This document shows, in pieces, positions 19,301-30,707 of a DNA stretch of 64,000 nt. Where the stretch lies: the NCBI RefSeq assembly GCF_040954645.1, contig NC_092810.1, forward strand, positions 76,664,660 to 76,728,659, written 5' to 3'. A model generated the notes under the pieces. That model was not told where the DNA came from and searched no databases. It saw only the letters and a program-made list of their open reading frames with translations. The translations under genes and the position numbers were made by a program. Position 1 is the first letter of the stretch. The number at the start of each line of letters is the position of its first letter. The stretch is from Diabrotica undecimpunctata. Its lineage: Eukaryota > Arthropoda > Insecta > Coleoptera > Chrysomelidae.

Positions 19301-22300
19301 ATTTTGGTTCAAATATGAACAAAACACCAACACCTAACATAAAATTTGAAGATATTTCAGACCAAGAGTGCCAGAGAGAAGCAGATAATGGAATAAAGAC
19401 ACCTGAACGTAGTGACAATGAAGATAATGTAAGTTTTTCTAATAATAATACAAATGATTTTGATTACACTATGAATTATTTGGAGAATAGTGAAACCGAT
19501 TATAACAACCGAATAAAACCAATCATCACCAAGTACGTAAAGATGAATAGCAAAGAATTAAGCATCAGATTGAAGAAACAAGATGCCCTCATAAAAAAAC
19601 TCAATAAATATAAAATTAAAGGGGTAGCAGCAAGAAAGCATTTAACTGAAATATTGGATAAAACAGAGAAAATTCAAAACTATATAACAAAAATACAGGA
19701 TCAAATTTCATCTCTAAACAAATTAACAAATTTAGTATATAATTTCCATACGTCGAAAACAGCCACACGAAACATGGTATTTGAAGAAATTTCAGACCAT
19801 GAGGACAATCCAGGACAATATGATGAAAGAAGCTCTTTCTGAAATTAGTAATAATGAAAAATGTAAGTTTTTTTTCTGCTAATAATTTAATCAATTTTAA
19901 TTTAACTAATAATTGCTTTGAGAATAATAAAATAAGTAAAATTAAGAAATTAATGTCCTTATTAAAAAAATTGATAAATATAAAACCACAGAATTAGCAG
20001 GAACACTTAGTATAAATACTGACTATAAAATAGAACCTACAAATTATTTAACAATAAATAGAAGATCAACTATAATTTCCTAACAAATTATGTGTACAAT
20101 TACCAATTACAGGAACTATATTTATTTTATACATTTATTAATAATAACATTTATAGTGTTACGTAAAAATATGAGTCATAGTTTTAACCTGTAAACATGT
20201 TTTTATTCACATGTTTATGTTTTAGATTTTACGAGAGGCTTCTATTTACCTGAAGGGACCTTCCACAAAAACGGTCGAACCGATGTGAACATACCCGTTT
20301 GCCTTTACCGTTATAATTTCGCCGCTAGTCGAGAAGGCTGCCGATGGTTCTAGCTAACGGCACTGGCATATATTAACAGGACATTTTATTTGGAAGGGAC
20401 AGTTAAATCTGAAGACTCGCGCCCGCGATTTAATTATCACGTTCGCCTTTAAATAAATTATGTATTATTGAGTAGTTAAATAAATTAATATAAGTTATCG
20501 TGCTTTTTAATAAATTAAAATAAGAACCTTTTAATAAAGACATTATAAATTGAATAAAGACAACAGTTAAATAAATATCATCACAGTGGTGTAAGAAGTG
20601 GGATCGAACATAAATTAGACTTATAATAATAATACAAGTGAATATAAAATAAATTGTGAAAATGACGACGATTTATGAGCTCACAGTGACGAATTTAAGA
20701 AGACATCTCGAAGACAGAGAATTAGCTTCTACCGGAAAAAAGGCTGAGTTAGTCCAACGACTAAAGAACGCTTTGCTAGAAGAAGGACTAGATCCAGAGA
20801 CTTATATATTTGAAGATGCTGTCCTCTCGTCGATTTCGAAAGTTTCTGGTGACATCGCATCATTAGAGAACAAAGTTTCTGGCGATATTTCGAAAGTTTC
20901 TGGTGATATCGCATCATTAGAGAACAAAGTTTCCGGCGACATCGCTTCTTTGGAAGACAAAGTTTCTAACGAGATTTCTTCGCTGGAAAGCAAAGTCTCT
21001 GCTAATATCTCTTTTGAAATCTCTAAAGTAACTTCTGAGATGTCTGCCCTCGACGATAGAATGTCTTCGTTAAAAAACCAAGTTGCTGCCGATATGTCGG
21101 CCTTCGAAGAAAAGATTAAGGAGATGGAAAGGAAGATGGAGGAAACAGGGACAGCAGAGAGAGGAAACAATCCAATTACAGTGTAGACAAAAGAAGAGGA
21201 GACGAAATGTAAGTTGGAAACACGGCCGAAATTTGAAGGAAGTGGAGGTTCTGTCCATGTGAAAGTCCCAACTTTCGATGGAAAATCGTCATGGAACAAC
21301 TACATGAAACAGTTCGAATCAGCCGCAAGAGCGAATGGATGGTCTGAAAAAGAAAAGGCTGTAAACCTGACTATCGCTCTTCGAGGAGATGCCTTAGATG
21401 TGCTTCAGACCATAGCCGTAGAGGAGACCGATGATTTCGAACAACTCAAGAAGAGGTTAAATATGCGATATGGCCACGAACATTTGGAGCATGTATATCA
21501 GTCGCAGCTTAAAAATCGTAGACAGAAGAAAGAGGAGGCTCTTCAAGAATATGAGGTAGATATTGCCAGATTAGTACGATATGCTTATCCAACAGCTCAC
21601 GAAGACATGATGGAAAAATTGGCCGTTCAAACGTTTATTGATGGTCTTCGTGATCATGAAATGCAGAGAACACTACGATTAGCTCGTCACAAGACGCTAG
21701 TTGATGTCTTATCCGCCGCCCTCGAATACGAGTCAGCTACGCAGGCCTCTGGAGGGTACAGTAAAGTTAGGACTGTAAAAGAGGAAGGAGATGAAGATAA
21801 ACTTGACCAGCTCGTTAATATGATTAAGAGTATGACATACAAGAAAACGAAGACCATCAGATGCTGGAATTGTGGCGAAATAGGACACGTACGAAGCTCC
21901 TGTAAGCACCCTAGGTACGACGCAAATCAAGAAACTCACCACCAGGAAAACTAGAACGGGTCAGCCTTAGGGGGCAGCTTTGACCCGGAACTATTCCAAA
22001 GACACTCTCATACTAATAGCTTCTTTGAAATGTCGTGAAGATAGTGTATATGTAGATGGAGAAATAAATGGTAAAAGACATACGTTGTTGGTGGATACCG
22101 GAGCGACCAGAACCATTATACGCCCAACAGTTATAAACAGCCGTAAGAAACTGTTATCAACGAGGTTGCGACTTCGGACCGCTACAGGTGAAAATGCCAA
22201 CATTCATGGAGAAATCCAGTTACAATTGGGAATTGGAGCAGAAAAGTTCGTCCATACAGTTATAGTTGCTGACATCGAAGAGGATGTTATATTAGGAATG

Positions 22301-25300
22301 GACGTAATGAATATGCATGGATTCCAATTGGATTTTAAGAATAAGGTAATCAAAGTTGGCAACGAGGAGGTATTTCTTCATCCACATAATAACAACACTG
22401 TGCAAGCAGCCATTACAGAAGATACAGTCGTGCCTGCGAGAAGCGAAACGATCATAGTAGCGCGACTACAGGGAATTGTAGACGAAGGGACACCTGTTAT
22501 GATGGAGCCTTGGAACCACGACGATGAGGTTGGCCGTGGAATCATAATTGGAAAGGAATTGGTGACTTCGGCTACAGAAATTCCTGTGAGACTTATCAAT
22601 GTCAACGACTACCCAATGACCATCAAGAAAGAGACAAAGGTAGGAACTTGTGTACCTGTGACATCCATAATCCGTCAGGCGACAACATCTGATAATTCCA
22701 ACGACAAATTTGACCAAATGGTTGCAGTTGCAGGACAGTCTCTAAATCAGATGGAGAAAAGGAAATTAAGGGAATTTCTTCGGCAGTACCGTGATATTTT
22801 CGTACCGAAAGGAGGAAAGACGGGAAGAACTACCGTTGTCAAGCATAAAATTGATACTGGTAATGCTAAGCCAATTCGTCAAACAGCTCGACGATTACCA
22901 CAGGCGAAAAGAGAGGAAGCTGAAACGATTGTTCAGGAAATGAAGAAAGACGAGGTGATAGAACCTTCTACGAGCCCATTGGTCTCTCCGGTGGTCCTGG
23001 TTAAGAAGAAAGACGGAACGACGAGGTTCTGTGTGGATTACCGTTTGCTGAACAACGTTACCAAGAAAGATAGTTATCCTCTGCCTCGGATCGATGACAC
23101 ATTGGACACATTGGCTGGAAGTAAATTGTTTTCTACTTTGAATTTGAAGTCTGGATACTGGCAGGTAGAAATGGACCCAGTAGATAAAGAAAAGACAGCC
23201 TTCACCACAGGATCTGGATTGTGGCAATTCAACGTTATGCCATTTGGACTCTGTAATGCTCCTGCGACATTTGAGAGGCTTATGGAAAATGTGTTGAGAG
23301 GGTTATCTTGGAAAACATGCCTGGTTTATTTAGATGACATAATCGTCTTGGGGAGACATTCGAAGATCATTTGAGGAATTTAGAAAACGTTTTTAATCGA
23401 CTTAAAGCTGCCCAATTGATGCTAAACCCCAAGAAGTGCCAGCTATTTCAAGGTAGAGTCAATTATCTGGGTCATATAGTCAGTAAAGAAGGAGTGGCCG
23501 TGGATAAGGGAAAAATCGATTCCATTAAGGAATGGCCAAAACCAACTGACAAACATCAAGTGAGAAGTTTTCTTGGACTATGTACTTACTACCGGAGGTT
23601 TATTAAGAAGTTTGCAGATATCGCTAAGCCATTAACGCGACTTACGGAGGAAGCAAGAGATTACCGCTGGGATACAGACTGCCAAAATGCCTTTGAGACC
23701 TTGAAAAAGCATTTAATAACAGCACCAATTTTAGGGTATCCACTACCAGAAGGAGAGTTCATCTTAGATACAGATGCAAGTAATGTGGGAATTGGAGGAG
23801 TGCTGTCTCAGATTCAAGGAGGACAGGAACGAGTCCTCGGATATTTTAGTAAAGTTCTTTCAAAACCTGAGCGGAATTATTGTGTCACGAGAAGAGAACT
23901 TCTAGCAGTAGTAAAATCAGTAGAGCACTTCTATCAATACCTTTATGGTAGGAAGTTTCTAATCCGAACCGACCATGCCGCCCTTAAATGGTTGATGCGA
24001 ATGAAGATCTACTCGCGCTCCCCGATGACTACTCGCTGGCCCTTACCATCCCGGCCAGTATCAAAAACGCACCAGGGTTGGCATCCGTCTTTCGAAGGAA
24101 GTTTGGTCGAGTTGCAGAACTTCAATGCCAGGTGCCAGCTCCCGGTAAAACCTTGAAACTCCAAGATGCATCACGTTACCTTTTTTACCTGGTAACAAAA
24201 GACACTGCCCGTGACCAACCTACCTACCGAGATGTATGGGAAGCCTTACTTCAATTGAGAGAGCACGTACTAGAGTCCGACGTGCAAAGCAAAAGTTAGC
24301 CATGCCAAAGTTGGAGTGCCGCCAATTAGATTGGAGGGTTATCCGAAATATGGTGGAGGAGATCCATAAAGACACCGAAGTCCAGGTGTTAGTCTGTTGC
24401 AATCCGCATAGTTACTGGTGCGGAGAGAAAACCGTCCCTTGTCATTTTTATACAACTGGAAGTTGTAAAAGAGGGTCCAGTTGCCGATACCAGCATACCG
24501 TTCCAGTTCTAGTCCCGACAAGGTTCCAGGAGGAACCATCTTTTGAGAGGGGGGCAATGTTACGTAAAAATATGAGTCATTGTTTTAACCTGTAAACATG
24601 TTTTTATTCACATGTTTATGTTTTAGATTTTACGAGAGGCTTCTATTTACCTGAAGGGACCTCCCAGAAAAACGGTCGAACCGATGTGAACATACCCGTT
24701 TGCCTTTACCGTTATAATTTCGCCGCTAGTCGAGAAGGCTGCCGATGGTTCTAGCTAACGGCACTGGCATATATTAACAGGACATTTTATTTGGAAGGGA
24801 CAGTTAAATCTGAAGACTCGCGTCCGCGATTTAATTGTCACGTTCGCCTTTAAATAAATTATGTATTATTGAGTAGTTAAATAAATTAATATAAGTTATC
24901 GTGCTTTTTAATAAATTAAAATAAGAACCTTTTAATAAAGACATTATAAATTGAATAAAGACAACAGTTAAATAAATATCATCACAATAGTTTTATAATC
25001 CTCTCATGCCAACCCCATATTCGATATTCTCTCATGTGATACAAATCGACAGGTGCAACAAACTGGTTTTACAAATCGACAGGTTTTAAAAATCGACAGG
25101 TGCAACAAACTGGTTTTACAAATCGACAGGTACAACAAACTGGTTTGCTTGTATCCGGACTACTCTCGTGCCTACCCCATATCCGATATCCTCCCATTTC
25201 CTTTCTACTATCCTCGAATGATCATCCTTAATTGACCATCGAATGCGGGTGGTTTTAAAATTTTGCTCGTCCTGATTGTGGCTGGTTCAAGTATGGAAGA

Positions 25301-28300
25301 TGATAAATCTGTTTGTTCAATTTAGACATTAGTTACTGAAACAATGTTAGATAAAGAAACTTGGGTATTATTTTTTTCTTTCTAATTCAACTATTTGTCT
25401 TTCTAAATTAAATTTTAAATCATTTTGCTCTTGTTCTATTTTATTTTCTAAATAGTTTTAATATTGTTCTGAAGCTATTTTCTTGTGGCATTTTAAAGTA
25501 ATTACTATTTAAGTGGGAATAAGCCACAATTAAAGGTTAAAGTACGTTTATTGACGTTTCAATTTCCACTTCGGAAATCGTTCTCAAAATACAAACAAAA
25601 TAATTCCATAAATATATCTTCTAATAATGGAGATAAACTAGAGCCCATTGCTAGACCAAAATTTTGTTTATAGAATTCATTATTTAGTTGGAAATATGTA
25701 TTATCAGTACATAATGTTATTAACTTCATTATAGCTGATACGTTTAGTCTTGTTCTAGTTGCCAATGTATCATCACTCTCTAATTTTGTCTTGACTATAT
25801 TTAAAGTCTTATCTGAGAACGATTTCCGAAGTGGAAATTGAAACGTCAATAAACGTACTTTAACCTTTAATTGTGGCTTATTCCCATTTAAATAGTAATT
25901 ACTAAATAGTTTTGTTGTACTACTTGATTTTTTAAATCTTTTTTTATACAATTTTGTTGTTCTTCTAATTGATCTATTCTACTAGTAATTTCACTTACCT
26001 GTAACTTAAAGTTTTCATGAATTTGGGATAAACCATTCATGATTTTAACCTCTACTTTACTAAGTCTCTCTCCTTCCTCTTATATACATATCTCCTCCTC
26101 TTCTTGTCTAAGCTTTTTCTCTTCTTGCCTACGTTTCCCTTCCTTTCGTTGTCTGAGCTTTTTCTCTTCTTGCCTACGTTTCTCTTCCTCTTGTTGTTTA
26201 AGCTTTTTCTCTTCTTGCCTACGCTTCTCCTTTTCTTCTTCCATTTTTAAAACCATGCGGGGGGTCTGAACGTATCCATTTCGTTATCAAAATCAGTAGA
26301 TCTTGTATTTTCCATTAACAATTTAAATATTTCTTTGATTCCACCGCTGTCACCAATGTTACACTTCTTGAAAATATCTTAATTCAACACCAACTTGTTT
26401 ACAATATTTAATACGACAACTATAAACCTAAAAAACTGACTGTTACAAACTGTCAACATCTGTTTATATATATATATATACAGGGTGGTCCTTAAGTAAT
26501 TGTACAAACAGAAACCGTAGATTCTGTACTTTAAAATATTACGATTTAAGCCAACTTGCTTTAATAAAATGTTTATATTAAGAAAGATACAGGGTGTTAA
26601 GTGGGAATTTAAAATTTTATTTTTTGCTATAACTTTTACGTTTGTAAATATTTTTAGGCAAAAATTTACAATTGAATGCTTTTGATTAGGATAAATTATA
26701 ATTTTATTCATACTTTAATGTAACTGATAGAGGGCGGCACATATGTCACATGTGTGGCATAAATATGCGCTTAACTTTTTTGCTCTATAAGTTACCTGTA
26801 TTTGTGTTAAAAAATATTAAATATACATTATTTCTACAAAGAAAAGGTATACTTGTTAGTAACCTCAAAATGTAACCATTTTCGAGATAATCGCATTTTA
26901 TAAGTCAGCTGCATAATAATATTTGTGCGGCAAAGCATTGAATATCTGTAGATAAGTATAATTCATAGTTTATTCTTATTAAAATAACTTAAAGATGATA
27001 ATGTTACATCACAAAATGCTTTGTTATGGCTGCTAAATGTCTTATTGGAGAAAAGATTCTTCATCTTCTTTAGGTGCCGTGTCCGTATTCAGACGTTGGC
27101 CGTCATTATGTTTACAATTTCCCTTTTCTATCGCTTCTTAAGCTTTTATACTGGCGTTGTATTACTTTTTCTGTATTGTAAAATGCTGAAAACCCAAAAT
27201 ATGTGGTTTATGCAAGATGGTATACCTCCACATTCTAGAGAGAAGGCAGTGAGAACATACTTAAATACAACTTTTCTGAACGTTGAATTGGTCGTGGTAG
27301 TCATATTCCTTGGAATTGTGGTGGGATATTGATATAATTATTTAATTCATAAAAAATCCCTAAAGAATACTTATTATTCATTACACAGTAAACACACAGG
27401 CAATTTAGTTCCACAGGTATACAAGTAACCAATGAACGAGATACATTACAGTTTAATATATTATTTAACCTCTGCGACAAATTAGATGTAGTTCCACAAT
27501 ATACCATAAGATTTGGATATGTAACCAAAAGAATATATTCATCCATTATACATTACAGCCACCACGTAGCCCAGAATTTAATCCGCTTGATTTTGGTATA
27601 TGGGGCGCATTAAATCAACGTGTTTATAAGAATCCCATATTCATTCGCAACCAACTATGGGAAGTAATAAATACTGCAACAGTTTCTTTAGAACCAATGA
27701 TGCTATTTCATATGAGACGATCTTTAAGGAATATATTGACAGATGAATTAAAGAAAATGGTGGACATATAGAACAGTTACTTTCACAAAAAGTTATGTTA
27801 TTTAGTTTAACTATTTCTTAGTTTGATTTCTAAACAAAATGTTTTGATTATGGCTTTAATTTAACATAAAACGTAAAATGCTTGATGTAAAATCTTATTA
27901 TTCTGTTATTTTGTCAAATCCCATTATTAATTATCCTTCTGATATATTTATTGTATTTAATATTTCGTTAACTACTAACTTTATTTAAAGTTATTTTATA
28001 CCAAAATTCAGAAGTATTAATGTTTTTGTCTATTTTTCCTTCGTTGCCTGGAGTAATTGCCTTAAATCAGAATTATGCAGCTGATTTGTAAAATGCGATT
28101 ATCTCGAAAACTGTTGAGTTTTGAAGTTATTGACTGGTATACCTTTTTTTTTTGTTAAAATAAAGTATCTTTAACATTTTTTGTCACAAATAAGGTAACT
28201 TAAAGAGCAAAAACGTTTGGTGCAAATTTATGTCACATATGTAGCATATGTGGCGCCCTCTATCGGCTACATCAAAGTGTGCATCAAATTATAATTTCTC

Positions 28301-28501
28301 ATATTTAAAAGTACCCAGTTGTAAATTTTTATACATAAATGTTTACAAACATTAAAAATTATAGCAAAAAATAAAATTTTAAATTTGAACTTTACCACCT
28401 ATCTTTCTTAATATCAACATTTTATTAAAGCAATTTGGCTTAAATCGTAATATTTTAAAGTGTAGAATCTACTGTTTCTTTTTGTACAATTACTTTTGTA
28501 C

Positions 28502-28571
<70 letters not shown>

Positions 28572-30657
28572 GGGTTATTAGTTCTTTAATATAAAAAGAC
28601 CTGTGCTATACTCATATACTTCAACATCGTTATGGATATATTAATTTTTAAAGAACTAGTGATGACTATTTGTTAAGTGCACCACAATATTTTCTTAAAA
28701 TAAGACTATGTTTCTATTTTTGATCTAAAATCTTAGTTTTCAGTGCCAATATTTATTCTTGGTTTATGGCAAATAAAACTTCTACTAATAAAACAAATAA
28801 GTTGAAATTAAGATATATTACTTAATCAAGTTTTTGTACTTTATCTGTATAGCAGCAACAAATAGGAATATAGCCTTTAACAAAGTATCCTAACAAATTA
28901 TAATAATTTAAAAGTTATTTCTAAATTTATTTTTAGTAAAATGATTTAATTTTTCACCCCATAAAATATTAAAAATAAAAATTGTTGAAATTAAAAGTTA
29001 CGTTTAATCTGTTTAAGTGGAGTGAAAAAAAGTGTTACTAGATTCTTGAAGATAAAATATCGTTGTATAAGGAGTATTGAAACTTTCTTAGCCTACTATA
29101 AGCAAACAAAATTTGAAAGTCAAAGCCTTTTATTATTAAACTTACTTTACTCTTAATTGACTACATTTATTACACCGATTCTACAACGCATCTAAACCTT
29201 TCAAAAATAAATTTTATTTTATTGTTCAAACCAAGCCTCCACAGCTTCTGGCAGGCCTTCATTGGAAGAAAATTAAGAACCTTTTAAATTTTTTTTGAGT
29301 TGAAGAAAGACTTGATGGGCGGATGGTTCCAGTTCTGCTGAATAAGCTGGATGCTAGAGTAATTCGAACCCTAAATTACGAATTTTTTTTGCAAAATCAA
29401 AATAGCTTTTGACTTTTCGGTTTTCTCTCCACAATTTTTTCTCGAAAATTATAAGAACTTTTCTAGCAGATTTTTGACCACGAATTTTTTTTGGTTTTAG
29501 TCTAGGAAAAACCACGATATCTCTATCCATCTATTACTACTTTGTTTCTGTGTCGTAGAAATATTTTATATAGTAACAACATGGCTTAAAAAGTTAGTAT
29601 CCCTTTCAAACCTGGCACAAATCGAACGCGATGCTTCTACCATTGCACGCTTCTGGTCAACATTCAGACAGTTGGGGATCCACTTTGCAAAAGTTTTTCT
29701 CCTAATCTCCGACGTAATCAATATGATGAATGCGATCATGTAAAATATTAAGTGCCTCAGGTATTCGGTGTAGCCCAATTCGATAATCTGAGATGAAGTA
29801 TTGTCATAAACTGCATCAATATTTACAGGGGTAGATACAGAAACAGGCCTTTTCGATCGGTCTTGATCTACAATGGAGAATTTACCTCTTTTTAAGCTTG
29901 TAATCCAATTTTTCTTAGACGTATGCGAAGGACATGGATCGCCAAGGGTATTAACCATATCATGGTAAATGTGCTTATTTCTTAACCACTTCCAATACAG
30001 GTACTTGATCATGGATTAATACTGCAATTATTTAATTTCTCCCATTTCGGTCGACATTGTACTTTTAGAAGTTAATTGGTTTGGTTTTTTACTTAAAACT
30101 CTACACTGACACTTCTAATAAATTATTCTTCGTAACTATAACGCAATATTTTCTTTATCAACGGAACCAGTTTAGGGTAGTTAGATCTTAATAAATCTTC
30201 GTACTTACAATTAAATACGAGTTCTTACTTATTATTACTACATTACCAAACCAAAGCTGTACTATATTTAGTAGTCTTATTTTTAATCTAACCAAGTTTC
30301 TCTATTTTCATTTATTTTCACATACACACCCTTTTGATCAACTAACATAAACCAAAAAGCTTTTTGCTTGAGTGCTACAGCATGTTGTCCTTTCTGCGTT
30401 TCAGCAACGGAATGTGTTTCAGACGTGGGACCAGCGTCTGTTATCGTCGGAAATCTTGTTCAAGGGAATAGACTTGCTAGCGCACAAGGAAGAGAAGTTG
30501 GAGGACTTCTTGACGAAGAAGGTGACTCTTCGAAAAAGGTATGTATTCCTTACTTTATGGTTTAGCTTCTACTAGGTTTTCTTATTTGTGTCTCTACAGC
30601 CAAGCATTTAAAACTACAATGAAAACTGATAACAGATCTGTATTGAGTATCTGTTCG

Positions 30658-30707
<50 letters not shown>

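Larger units (their letters stand above)
20157..24986 (+). mobile_element. Ty3/gypsy LTR retrotransposon with SAP-Gag and a macro/CCCH module, integrase missing
   Basis: Both LTRs are 429 bp, start TGTTACG and end ATCACA, and differ at only a few bases, so insertion is recent. The 4-bp duplication ATAG lies at 20153-20156 and 24987-24990. Order: LTR, primer-binding site, Gag (SAP, coiled coil, CCHC knuckle), protease, RT, RNase H, macro domain, CCCH finger, polypurine tract, LTR. It carries an in-frame TAG in Gag, frameshifts near 23350 and 24285, and no integrase. The copy is defective; its LTRs could still be recognised by proteins of intact relatives. Confidence 0.93.
17613..25220. mobile_element. 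Foldback-like composite element with tandem-repeat inverted arms
   Basis: The first about 185 bp of the left arm (from 17613) is matched, reversed, by the right arm (24987-25208). Both contain a short tandem unit around gcacctgtcgattt. The 10-bp sequence atcatcctta flanks it at 17603-17612 and 25221-25230. The right end has 12 extra bases. Long arms built of tandem repeats and a 9-10 bp duplication resemble Foldback-type elements. No transposase was recognised. Cargo is two related ORFs and a later LTR-element insertion. Confidence 0.6.
25231..26466 (-). pseudogene. Gypsy element fragment: 5' LTR, primer site and gag start
   Basis: Same family as 37320-41652. On the minus strand the partial LTR ends at 26357, followed by a primer site TTGGTGACAGCGGTGGGA and a gag start [16 protein letters not shown] at about 26316. 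A 48-bp tandem repeat then encodes [13 protein letters not shown] (26100-26230), and the coding trace runs to 25231. A PLE fragment interrupts it at 25497-25910. The LTR is cut by the (TA)n and Tc1/mariner-type element to its right. Confidence 0.75.

Noticed and set aside
20802..21299. 165-aa minus-strand ORF
   Set aside because: Antisense to the Gag coiled-coil repeats, so its own repeats are only mirrored.
24000..24558. Possible integrase core in the 20-25 kb gypsy element
   Set aside because: All three frames were read; no HHCC or DDE pattern is present, and the segment is accounted for by the macro domain and CCCH finger.
26039..26269. 76-aa Ser/Leu/Cys-rich ORF resembling a secreted repeat protein
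   Set aside because: It is the antisense of the 48-bp repeat in a gypsy gag on the minus strand.
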